Part shown: in pieces, positions 55,503 to 64,000 of the stretch
How positions within the stretch are numbered: position 1 is the first letter of the stretch
How the letters are laid out: each line of letters begins with the position of its first letter
NCBI GenBank assembly: GCA_965247965.1
Contig: OZ252053.1
Location: forward strand, 4,340,001 to 4,404,000
Reading direction: 5' to 3'
Length of the DNA stretch: 64,000 nucleotides
From: UBA7328 sp965247965
GTDB lineage: Bacteria > Bacteroidota > Bacteroidia > Chitinophagales > Saprospiraceae
Notes under the pieces: generated by a model
What the model was told of the DNA's origin: nothing
Seen by the model: the letters and a program-made list of their open reading frames with translations, nothing else
The model's database searches: none
Made by a program: the position numbers and the translations under genes

Positions 55503-58500
55503 ATGATATTGTCTTTTTACAAAAATGGACCAAAACAACGGAACAAAAGAAAATGTTACAAAGTGACATTGTCTTCCCCCTATCTATTATTTGTGGGAGT
55601 GAATTCTACAATCCTGAATGTCCAATGTTTTTTTAAAAACAAAATCCGAACACTTTTAATCTTCCTTTTTATAGAATTATGGGCTTTTCAAGGCTTCAGT
55701 CAACAAACATGGACGTCCAATGGTGCGGGGAGTACGACGACAATCAATGGCGAAACCCATTACAATTGGAATGACCCAAATAACTGGACGAGATCAGGTG
55801 GCGCAACCTCTTATCCTGCAGATCATGGAGTGGGAGACGGCAATATCGGAAATGGTACGGATGAGGTAGTGAATGTTCGTCATAACGTGTACTGGAATCT
55901 GTCTACAAGTATATTGATAAGAGATCAAGGCACTCTCTCCGTTAAAGGTCTTGCAGGCGCAAGACCCAAATTTTACCTTCCAACAGGCAAAAGTTTGACA
56001 AATGAAGGAGGTTTTATTGAAGTTATAAATGCCGATTGGCTGCAAGAAATATTTATCGGGGGAGACATTAATAGTTTTGGTTCTGGATTATTTACGAATA
56101 AGTCGGGTGAGGTTCGGATTATTGGGAGTAAGATGGAAATCGCCCAGGATTGGGAAGGAGATGGAGGAACCCGGTATATGGAGAACACCTGTCTGTTAAC
56201 CGGGCAGAATTACTCAAGTAGCACTTCGACAGATACTTTGATCGGGGTTTGTATGACCATTGGTATGCAAAACAGTGGTAATTTTCAGGCAGGTTCTGAT
56301 GGATCTATATACTTCACCGATGTTGATATTGAAATACAGGATGGTGGTCAAGTTAACTTTGGCCCCGTCACTATCAGCGGAGATATCAATACCATCTATA
56401 TTAATGATTGTGATTCTGCCTGCAGTACTTCTGATCCTGATAGGCCGGGAAATCTTTGTGCAAGCTGCAATGGAATTACAACTGCTTTTGGTACTATGGG
56501 AGGTGTGGACCTTGATTATTATTGTGCTGCTTTTATCACTGATGATGGTAATGCTATCAATGGTTCGCAAACCAATAATTGTACATTAGCAGAACAACCC
56601 TTTCCTTGTTTGGATTGCACGTACCAAGTTATTGATTTGAGTTTGGTGAAAGACGTAGACAATCCAGGAGCGAATGTAGGAGATACGGTTACGTTTACAT
56701 TGACGTTGAGCAATGCATCGAACTGGAGCATGGCACGTAATGTCACGGTGACAGATACGGTACCGAATGGATTCAGTTATATTCCAAGCAGTATAATGGG
56801 CGGAGACAGCACGAGTACAGCAGGGCCATTGAGCTGGACAATAGATAGTCTTATATCAGGTACCAATACAGTCTTCAGCTTTGATGCAGAAGTATTGGCT
56901 GCAGGAGATACCTTGAATATAGCCCAGGTAACGGCCCATGATGAGCAGGACATAGATTCTGCACCGAATAATGATGATGGTGACCAGAGTGAAGATGATG
57001 AGTCGAGTGCAGGGGTAAGTCCAGTGGCCTTAGCGGATATAAGTTTAACAAAAACAGTAGACAACAGTACAGCAAATGTAGGAGACACGGTGACCTTTGA
57101 GGTGATGGTGATCAACAACGGACCGAGTGCAGCTACAGGAGTGATCGTAACAGATACCATACCGAGTGGATTTACCTATGTGAGTAACGATGGAACAGCA
57201 GATACTACGGGTAATGTAGTGGACTGGCCAGTGGGCAATATGGCCAATGGACAGGAGGACACCTTGCATATATCCGTGATAGTAAATGTAAGTGGGGAAT
57301 ATGAGAACCCGGCCGAGGTAACGGCGGTAGTGGAGAATGATCCAAACAGTACCCCGAATAATAATGTACTGAGTGAGAATGACCAGGATACGGCAGTAGT
57401 GATGCCTGTGCCTGTTATCGATTTGAGCCTGGATAAAATGGTAGACAACAGTACACCAAATGTAGGAGATACGGTTACGTTTACATTGACGTTGAGCAAT
57501 GCATCGAACTGGAGCATGGCACGTAATGTCACGGTGACAGATACGATACCGAATGGATTCAGTTATATTCCAAGCAGTATAATGGGCGGAGACAGCACGA
57601 GTACAGCAGGGCCATTGAGCTGGACAATAGATAGTCTTATATCAGGTACCAATACAGTCTTCAGCTTTGATGCAGAAGTATTGGCTGCAGGAGATACCTT
57701 GAATATAGCCCAGGTAACGGCCCATGATGAGCAGGACATAGATTCAGCACCGAATAATGATGATGGTGACCAGAGTGAAGATGATGAGTCGAGTGCAGGG
57801 GTAAGTCCAGTGGCCTTAGCGGATATAAGTTTAACAAAAACAGTAGACAACAGTACAGCAAATGTAGGAGACACGGTGACCTTTGAGGTGATGGTGATCA
57901 ACAACGGACCGAGTGCAGCTACGGGAGTGATCGTAACAGATACCTTACCGAGTGGATTTACCTATGTTGGAGATGATGGAAATGGGGCTACGAATGAGTC
58001 CGGAGATGTAATAGATTGGATGATAGGTGCTATGGCACTTAATCAGATGGATACATTGCATATCAGTGCATCGGTAAATGTAAGTGGGGACTATACGAAT
58101 CCGGCTGAAGTGACGGCCTCAGTACCCTCAGATCCAAACAGCACACCAAATAACAATATATTACTTGAGAATGATCAGGACACGGCGGGGGTAATGCCAT
58201 TGTTTATCTATGACCTTGCACTCATCAAAGTAGTAGCGGATACAGGCCCTTTTATGGCAGGAGATACAGTGACGTACAGAATACACGTATTCAATCAGGG
58301 AACAGCTGTGGTAGATTCTATAAAGGTGCGTGATTACATTCCTTCATCTATGCAGCTTGCAGATCCTAATTGGAATGCTGATAGTACTTTCACTTTCATT
58401 ACTCCGATTCCAGTAGGTGGACAGGACAGCGTAGATATTGACCTGAGAATCAATTCTGGATTCCAGGGTATAAGTATTACGAATAATGCAGAAATAGCGG

Positions 58501-61500
58501 AAGATGATGGCGATGATAAAGACAGTACACCGGGCGACCAGGACGGTAGTGTGCCCGATGCTCAGGATGATGATATATCCGAAACCAATGGCGATGATGA
58601 TTATGACCCGGCGACGATCGCTGTAACTCAAATATGTGATCTCGCTCTTGTTATGTCTCGATCGTCAGGGCAATCTCCTACGATCACTGCGGGAGATACA
58701 GTATCCTTTGATGTCCGTCTTATCAATCAGGGTACACTCAATGTGGATAGCCTAGTACTTATTGATTACATAGACACCTTACAATGGGCACCATTTGAAG
58801 CCACTATCAATTCAGGATGGATAGGCGCGGCACCGGATACAGCCAAACTGAACATTACGATAGGTCTTCCTCTGGGTCCAACTGGTGAAATTACAGTAAC
58901 AATCAAGCTGATCAGCCGATCTGATCTAGCCGGAATATTGACAAATACTGTTGAAATATTCGCAGATGATTGCGATGATGACGACAGCCAAACCGAAGAC
59001 ACACAGCAAAATGGTGTTAGTGATGTGACTGTAAATAACGAGATCAATAATATGGGAAGCGACGAAGACGATTTAGATATTGAACAAGTCTTATCGAATA
59101 TCTACGACTTGGCATTGACCAAAAAATGGGTGAATACCGGAATCGTTACTGCTGGAGATACGGCCACATTCCGGATATTTATTCATAATCAAGGAACAAT
59201 AACGGCCAATACAGTCAAAGTTAAAGACTATATTCCTGCAAATCTCGAATTGGTTGACTCCGCATGGAATGCTCTTGATATCACTTTTATATTTACTGGA
59301 GGCATTACATCGGGAAGTGTCGATAGTGTTGATATCTTGTTACGTGTAGATACGGCTTTCCAGGGAACCTCCATTATCAATAATGCGGAAATTGTAGAAG
59401 ATGACGGTGATGATACCGACAGTACACCCGCCTCAGAAGATGGAAGCGTTCCTGATGCCGAGAACGATGACATCAGCGAGACAAATGGAGACGACGACTA
59501 CGATCCTGAAGTATTAATTGTAGGGCAAGTCTATGATCTGGCACTCCAAAAAATCCTTTCACCGAGTCAAAGCGTTTCTATACATCCTGGCGATACCGTT
59601 TCGTTCGACATCAGGATCATCAACCAGGGCACTGTGGATGCCGACAGCATTTTCCTCATAGACTATATTGATACTTCCACTTGGTTGCCATTTGACGCAG
59701 GCATTAATCCGGGATGGACTTCTACCACTCCGGAAACAGCCACTTTTGAAATAACATCAGGCTTACCATTGACTCCAACCGCTGAAATCATTGAAATGGT
59801 TAGGTTAGTCTGCAAATTTACGTATACCGGGCCTCTGACCAACATCACAGAAATATTAACAGATAACGGCGACGACACAGACAGCCAGACCGAGGACATT
59901 CAGCAAAATGCAGATGCTGATACCACTGTTGACAACGAAATCAACAATGCAGGCGGCGACGAAGACGATGAAGATATTGCTACTGTCCTTTCTTCCGTAT
60001 ATGACATTGCTCTGATCATTACCCCATCTCCCGGGCAAGACACCTTGGTTGTTCCGGGAGACACGGTCATGTTTGATATAACTATAACCAATCAGGGCGT
60101 AGAGATTGTTGATGTAGTAAACATTATCAACTATATAGATACTTCGCAATGGTTACCATTTAATGGTTCTTTAAATCTTGGTTGGGTACCTTTTAGCCCT
60201 ACTTCAGTGCTTAATACATTGTCCAGTCTAACTCTTCTTCCGAATAATTCGTTCACTGCAAGTATCAAATTAGTAGCTCGTCCCGACTATTTGGGAACAC
60301 TGACCAATACGGCAGAAATATACAGCGATGACGGCGATGATATCGACAGTGAGACCGAAGATACCCAGGGCAACATCGATGGCGATCCTACCACCGATGA
60401 CATCACTGACAACAGCAATGGCGATGAAGACGACGAAGATATTGCCCAGGTAATGGCACAGCCGGTTGACCTGGCCCTGATTAAAGTTGTTGTCGATACG
60501 ACTACACAGGTTCTACCTGGTGATACAGCATTGTTCCGAATATTTGTTTACAACCAGGGAAACCTCGATGCTACCAATGTTGTGGTCAAAGATTACATAC
60601 CTAGCAGCCTCGAATTAACCGATCCTACTTGGAATGAGGGAGACACTTCTTTCACTTTCGCATCCCTATTAGGAGGTGCTATAGACAGTGTGGACATAGC
60701 CCTGCGTGTCTCTACGACCTTTACGGGTACAAGCCTTATTAACAATGCGGAAATTTCAAGTGCAGACGGAGGAAATGATTTTGACAGCACACCGGGAAAC
60801 AATGCCAATGATCCCGCAGAACTGGCGAATGACAACGAAATTCTGGACAGCGATACAAACACACCACAGGATGATGATGCGGACGAAGACGACTTTGATC
60901 CTACGGAATTGACAGTGACCCAGATTTTCGATTTAGCGTTGACGAAGATCGTTGTCCAACCAGGCCCATACGTGCCGGGCGATACAGTGACCTACCAGAT
61001 TAACATCTATAACCAGGGTACATTACCGGCCACCGATATTGTTGTCAAAGATTATCTCCCGGATAGTCTAACCCTTGTTGATCCTTCGTGGAATGCAGTA
61101 GATACGTCCTTCACATTTGCAATTTTGGCAGCAGGCGCTGTTGATAGTACGACAATTGATCTTTTGATCGATCCTGGATTTGAAGGGGACAGCCTCGTTA
61201 ATAATGCCGAAATTTTCTCGGCTGCAGGAGGCTCGGACGATGACAGTACACCAGGAAACAATGCTAATGATCCAGCAGAATTGGCTAACGATAACGAGAT
61301 AGTCGATAGTGATACAGGTGCTCTCCAGGATGATGATACAGATGAAGATGATTTCGACCCAGCGCGCATAACCGTAGATCGGTACGATCTTGCTTTGAGC
61401 AAAAAACTGCAACCTGACGCCCTCGGCCCATTCGATCTGTTCACTGATATTCCATTCGAGTTGACCATCTTTAATCAAGGTTCTTTGCCAATAGGCGAAG

Positions 61501-62894
61501 TAGTCCTTATCGATTACATACCTACTGGACTCAGTTTAAGTCCTAACGATACGATATGGACGTCGACATCCGACAGCACGGCGATCTATACAAATACTAC
61601 AACAATAGCAGTAGGCGACTCCATGAAAATCGGAATATTGATGAGACTGACGCCTCAGGCTTACACCCAATTGAACATGAGTCTCGTCAATATTGCCGAA
61701 ATATCAGGTATGAAGGACACATCTGGTATTGTTGTAAATGACGACGATTCTACACCGGATTCTACAAGTATGAATGATAATGGAGGCGTGCCGGGAGGTT
61801 CTACCGATGATGAAATAAATGACGACGGCACAATCGATGAAGACGATCAGGATCCCGCTATTGCCACGGTAGAATCATTAGATCCACTCGGATATATCTA
61901 TTGCGAAAAAACCGGAGATATAATAACAGGAGGAATCATATCAGTTGCCGGCCCGGGCACTGGAGTTTTCACTTTGGACAGTTTAGGAAATCCAAGAGAC
62001 GGAAGCAACGGCCAGTACCAATTCCTTGTGGATGCTCCTGGGGATTACTTTATTACCTACATCCATCCCGAAGGCTTCCCGCTAAGTACATTGTGCGTTG
62101 AAATGACCGCTCCATTCAATCCGAGCGGCCTTGACGGCATGGCAATTGACAAAGACGGAGTGGCAAATGGAGAATTAGTGCTTGGTTCAGGCGAAAACGG
62201 AGGAACATTGATTAATGATTCTTGTTCATTTAACGCATACTTCCTCGGTATAACGATTGATCCTACTTCACCTCCGATAATTTCTAACAACAATATCCCG
62301 CTTTCTTGTGTCCTCATAGGATCAGAAATATGTGATGACGCCAATTCCAATGGAATACACGAGCCACCAGGAGAAGGCGGATTTGCGAATGTGGATGTCT
62401 TCCTGTACCACTGCGCCGATACTCTTAATCCGATTGATTCCGCACTTACAAATGCCCTGGGAGCTTTTGTTTTCGGCAACTTACCGGATAGTTGTTATCG
62501 GCTGAGATTCGATATGCCTGCAGGACATTTCATTTCGGCTTCGGTCAATGTGGATAGCCTTACCGGATGGAGTCCACCACTGAATCTTGCTTTTGGAGAA
62601 TGCGATACTACAACTACAATTTGCCTGGCACCTTGTAACGTGAGCTGTACATCCACGGGTATTAATCCGGTAACCTGCATTGCGAATGATGGAGAAATTT
62701 TAGTAAATGCAACAGGAGGTCTAGGCACCTATGTCTTCAGCCTTGATGACGTAATCTACCAGGATTCAGGCCACTTCACTGGCCTTGCACCGGGGAGTTA
62801 CACTATATTCGTAAGAGATACAAGCGGTTGTACAAGCACATGCTTGAGTCCACTCCGAAAACTAAATCATAAATCATGTCAAATATTACAATAA
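55503..62894 (+). CDS. Giant DUF11-repeat surface protein, truncated by an IS
   Basis: About 2,460 residues from ATG 55503 (frame open from 55374). A signal-like segment (TLLIFLFIELWAFQGFS) ends near 55700 and is followed by a parallel-beta-type N-domain (residues about 60-370). Then come about nine DUF11 domains (for example VGDTVTFTLTLSN, VTVTDTxPNGF), joined by Asp-rich linkers such as EDDGDDTDSTP. Near the end is an SdrD-B-like domain (ICDDANSNGIHEPPGEGGFANV) and the start of another beta domain. The last 16 codons come from the IS, so a C-terminal T9SS sorting domain has probably been lost. An adhesin or matrix role is inferred. The true start is uncertain. Confidence 0.8.
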   Translation: MILSFYKNGPKQRNKRKCYKVTLSSPYLLFVGVNSTILNVQCFFKNKIRTLLIFLFIELWAFQGFSQQTWTSNGAGSTTTINGETHYNWNDPNNWTRSGGATSYPADHGVGDGNIGNGTDEVVNVRHNVYWNLSTSILIRDQGTLSVKGLAGARPKFYLPTGKSLTNEGGFIEVINADWLQEIFIGGDINSFGSGLFTNKSGEVRIIGSKMEIAQDWEGDGGTRYMENTCLLTGQNYSSSTSTDTLIGVCMTIGMQNSGNFQAGSDGSIYFTDVDIEIQDGGQVNFGPVTISGDINTIYINDCDSACSTSDPDRPGNLCASCNGITTAFGTMGGVDLDYYCAAFITDDGNAINGSQTNNCTLAEQPFPCLDCTYQVIDLSLVKDVDNPGANVGDTVTFTLTLSNASNWSMARNVTVTDTVPNGFSYIPSSIMGGDSTSTAGPLSWTIDSLISGTNTVFSFDAEVLAAGDTLNIAQVTAHDEQDIDSAPNNDDGDQSEDDESSAGVSPVALADISLTKTVDNSTANVGDTVTFEVMVINNGPSAATGVIVTDTIPSGFTYVSNDGTADTTGNVVDWPVGNMANGQEDTLHISVIVNVSGEYENPAEVTAVVENDPNSTPNNNVLSENDQDTAVVMPVPVIDLSLDKMVDNSTPNVGDTVTFTLTLSNASNWSMARNVTVTDTIPNGFSYIPSSIMGGDSTSTAGPLSWTIDSLISGTNTVFSFDAEVLAAGDTLNIAQVTAHDEQDIDSAPNNDDGDQSEDDESSAGVSPVALADISLTKTVDNSTANVGDTVTFEVMVINNGPSAATGVIVTDTLPSGFTYVGDDGNGATNESGDVIDWMIGAMALNQMDTLHISASVNVSGDYTNPAEVTASVPSDPNSTPNNNILLENDQDTAGVMPLFIYDLALIKVVADTGPFMAGDTVTYRIHVFNQGTAVVDSIKVRDYIPSSMQLADPNWNADSTFTFITPIPVGGQDSVDIDLRINSGFQGISITNNAEIAEDDGDDKDSTPGDQDGSVPDAQDDDISETNGDDDYDPATIAVTQICDLALVMSRSSGQSPTITAGDTVSFDVRLINQGTLNVDSLVLIDYIDTLQWAPFEATINSGWIGAAPDTAKLNITIGLPLGPTGEITVTIKLISRSDLAGILTNTVEIFADDCDDDDSQTEDTQQNGVSDVTVNNEINNMGSDEDDLDIEQVLSNIYDLALTKKWVNTGIVTAGDTATFRIFIHNQGTITANTVKVKDYIPANLELVDSAWNALDITFIFTGGITSGSVDSVDILLRVDTAFQGTSIINNAEIVEDDGDDTDSTPASEDGSVPDAENDDISETNGDDDYDPEVLIVGQVYDLALQKILSPSQSVSIHPGDTVSFDIRIINQGTVDADSIFLIDYIDTSTWLPFDAGINPGWTSTTPETATFEITSGLPLTPTAEIIEMVRLVCKFTYTGPLTNITEILTDNGDDTDSQTEDIQQNADADTTVDNEINNAGGDEDDEDIATVLSSVYDIALIITPSPGQDTLVVPGDTVMFDITITNQGVEIVDVVNIINYIDTSQWLPFNGSLNLGWVPFSPTSVLNTLSSLTLLPNNSFTASIKLVARPDYLGTLTNTAEIYSDDGDDIDSETEDTQGNIDGDPTTDDITDNSNGDEDDEDIAQVMAQPVDLALIKVVVDTTTQVLPGDTALFRIFVYNQGNLDATNVVVKDYIPSSLELTDPTWNEGDTSFTFASLLGGAIDSVDIALRVSTTFTGTSLINNAEISSADGGNDFDSTPGNNANDPAELANDNEILDSDTNTPQDDDADEDDFDPTELTVTQIFDLALTKIVVQPGPYVPGDTVTYQINIYNQGTLPATDIVVKDYLPDSLTLVDPSWNAVDTSFTFAILAAGAVDSTTIDLLIDPGFEGDSLVNNAEIFSAAGGSDDDSTPGNNANDPAELANDNEIVDSDTGALQDDDTDEDDFDPARITVDRYDLALSKKLQPDALGPFDLFTDIPFELTIFNQGSLPIGEVVLIDYIPTGLSLSPNDTIWTSTSDSTAIYTNTTTIAVGDSMKIGILMRLTPQAYTQLNMSLVNIAEISGMKDTSGIVVNDDDSTPDSTSMNDNGGVPGGSTDDEINDDGTIDEDDQDPAIATVESLDPLGYIYCEKTGDIITGGIISVAGPGTGVFTLDSLGNPRDGSNGQYQFLVDAPGDYFITYIHPEGFPLSTLCVEMTAPFNPSGLDGMAIDKDGVANGELVLGSGENGGTLINDSCSFNAYFLGITIDPTSPPIISNNNIPLSCVLIGSEICDDANSNGIHEPPGEGGFANVDVFLYHCADTLNPIDSALTNALGAFVFGNLPDSCYRLRFDMPAGHFISASVNVDSLTGWSPPLNLAFGECDTTTTICLAPCNVSCTSTGINPVTCIANDGEILVNATGGLGTYVFSLDDVIYQDSGHFTGLAPGSYTIFVRDTSGCTSTCLSPLRKLNHKSCQILQ
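56675..57966 (+). repeat. 786-bp tandem duplication within the surface protein
   Basis: Bases 56675-57180 and 57461-57966 are nearly identical, offset by 786 bases (262 codons). They cover one DUF11 domain, the Asp-rich linker and the start of the next. The stretches between and after diverge, so the duplication is recent or is kept alike by gene conversion. Confidence 0.85.
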
Positions 62895-64000
62895 GATGAC
62901 ATATATATTTAATTTGTGATATGTTTAAACGTAGTACAAATTCACAAGTTGATCTATTCAAATCGATAGGAGGGATGCTATCAGAACGGAAGCGAGAGCT
63001 TCTGGATGATCCAAATGGTTGGCATAATATATTTTTTAAAGAAGTGGTATCTCGCATAGACGAAGGATTGTTCGAGGTGCTTTATAATCAAGGAGGCCGG
63101 CCCAATTGCTCAATTAGAGTTTTAATGGGAATGATTATCCTTAAAGAAGGTAAAGGTTGGACTGATGAACAACTTTTTGATGAATGTCGATTCAACACCA
63201 GGGTCATGCTTGCTTTGGGATATTCGAATATAAATGAGGATATTCCGACCGAATCGACTTACTATAAGTTCAGACAGAGCATGGTAGAGTATAATGAAGA
63301 CCATGGGGAGGATTTGATGAAGGCGGCATTTAAACAAATCACTATTGGGCAGATAGAGCAATACAAGGTGAGCGGTAAGAAAATACGATTGGATTCGAAG
63401 TTGATTAATTCCAATATTGCACGCTGCACTCGAGTCCAGATGATAATCGAAGCTGTACGAGTATGCAGTAAAGACCTTATGGTAGAACTGCTTACAGATC
63501 AATTGGATAAAGAATCATGCGAGCTTTTAGAAAAGCTAAAAAGCCAAAGTGCCTCCAATATTGTCTACCCATTAAACAAAAAAGAAAAAGAGGAACTGCT
63601 AGTAGGTATGGGTAAGATCATAAAGGTACTCTTGAGTCATGGCCAGGCGGCGGGATTGACAGGCTACCAAGATCTCAAGCGGCTCTACGAAGAACAGTAT
63701 GAAGAACAATCAGAGGAATCTAATGAGCAAAAACCTCCGAGTGCCTCTGATGATAAAACAAAAATCAGCGCGGTCTGTGATGAATCTGAACAGCAAACTA
63801 AACAGGAGAATACTCCGAGACCCAAAGCTGCAAGAGACATATCGAGTGGCAGTGTGCAGTCCATTCATGATCCTGATGCTGCCTACCGTACTAAAGGTAA
63901 AGCAGAAAATAAACAGACCATATCGGGCTATCATGCCAACATAAGTGAAACGTGTACAGAAGAAAATGAAATAGACCTAATCGTAGATGCCCAGGTAGTA
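62846..64000 (+). mobile_element. Second IS copy, inverted, runs off the window
   Basis: It begins with the same GAGTCCACTCCGA end as the copy at 34254-36125, on the opposite strand, and reads into the same transposase. It joins the surface-protein gene after codons for DTSGCTSTC. The far end lies outside the window. Confidence 0.9.
62921..64000 (+). CDS. Transposase, IS1182-like, partial at window edge
   Basis: The first 360 codons of the same transposase as 34281-36050 (MFKRSTNSQVDLFKSIGGML onward), apparently identical over the visible length, including the Ser/Glu-rich insertion. ATG 62921 lies 75 bases inside the IS end, as in copy 1. Confidence 0.88.
   Translation, partial: MFKRSTNSQVDLFKSIGGMLSERKRELLDDPNGWHNIFFKEVVSRIDEGLFEVLYNQGGRPNCSIRVLMGMIILKEGKGWTDEQLFDECRFNTRVMLALGYSNINEDIPTESTYYKFRQSMVEYNEDHGEDLMKAAFKQITIGQIEQYKVSGKKIRLDSKLINSNIARCTRVQMIIEAVRVCSKDLMVELLTDQLDKESCELLEKLKSQSASNIVYPLNKKEKEELLVGMGKIIKVLLSHGQAAGLTGYQDLKRLYEEQYEEQSEESNEQKPPSASDDKTKISAVCDESEQQTKQENTPRPKAARDISSGSVQSIHDPDAAYRTKGKAENKQTISGYHANISETCTEENEIDLIVDAQVV

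Noticed and set aside
56214..61478. Many antisense ORFs of 60-140 codons opposite the surface protein
   Set aside because: They mirror the repeated DUF11 codons, recur with the same sequence wherever the DNA repeats, and are Ser/Leu/Thr-rich shadows with no start signals.
34254..62846. Idea that inversion between the two IS copies explains the missing half of terC
   Set aside because: Re-inverting the segment would put the surface-protein end, not the terC 5' half, next to copy 1, so a different event is needed.
55503..62894. Regular repeats in the surface protein as a CRISPR-like array
   Set aside because: The repeats are long, in frame and encode DUF11 domains; no 25-40 base repeats with unique spacers are seen anywhere in the window.

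Overview
The window looks like a chromosome segment of a Bacteroidota bacterium, possibly of the Saprospirales type; that lower rank is a guess. The signs are TTG-N20-TAnnTTTG promoters, an arginine operon with a Bacteroides-type succinyl/acetylornithine carbamoyltransferase, an alpha-2-macroglobulin/PBP1C pair, a very long DUF11-repeat surface protein, and almost no Shine-Dalgarno sequences.

Region by region. 1-4.1 kb: a CNNM/CBS membrane protein, RadC and an MsbA-like ABC exporter. 4.1-16.7 kb: one unbroken minus-strand run that starts at a recognisable promoter (16652-16682). It encodes N-acetylglutamate synthase-like GNAT, ArgG, ArgC, ArgD, ArgF', ArgB, an ArgE-like deacylase and ArgH, then OsmC, MetZ, MetX and a sterol-desaturase-family hydroxylase. 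A small toxin-antitoxin-like cassette lies between argE and argH. 16.8-27 kb: two small unknown ORFs with unusually strong ribosome binding sites, a patatin, a second hydroxylase, dCTP deaminase, a phosphopantetheinyl transferase, tRNA-Val(GAC), a DUF1684 lipoprotein, tRNA-Pro(GGG), a divergent NRAMP protein, a D-threonine aldolase/D-serine dehydratase-like enzyme and an exported protein of uncertain role. 27-29.4 kb: a VWA-type membrane protein behind a long imperfect inverted repeat.

29.4-37.9 kb is an accessory, repeat-rich and decayed stretch. It holds a MITE-like element with 9-bp flanking repeats and two paralogous minus-strand transcription units, each with its own promoter and intrinsic terminator; one appears to carry a second MITE-like insertion. 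It also holds a 5'-truncated MauG peroxidase, an intact exonuclease and ApbE, a TerC gene cut by an IS, a complete 1.87-kb IS, and two decayed transposases, one of them interrupted twice by a REP-like palindrome.

38-55 kb: a PaaG-like enoyl-CoA hydratase/isomerase, a TonB-domain gene with an in-frame stop, a MazEF-type pair, PBP1C with an alpha-2-macroglobulin lipoprotein (whose signal peptide is out of frame at a 10-A tract), RNase P RNA with promoter and terminator, a TPR protein, peptide deformylase, cyclopropane-fatty-acid synthase and FabI. 55.5-62.9 kb: a DUF11-repeat surface protein of about 2,460 residues with Asp-rich linkers and a 786-bp internal tandem duplication, cut off at its C-terminus by a second, inverted copy of the same IS that runs off the window.

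The most interesting unexplained signal is the pair of transcription units at 29.7-30.9 kb. Their promoter boxes, internal 16-21 nt repeats, palindrome and terminators are conserved while the sequence between has drifted. They could be a duplicated small RNA or small-protein gene. All family names rest on motif recognition by eye; no database search was run.
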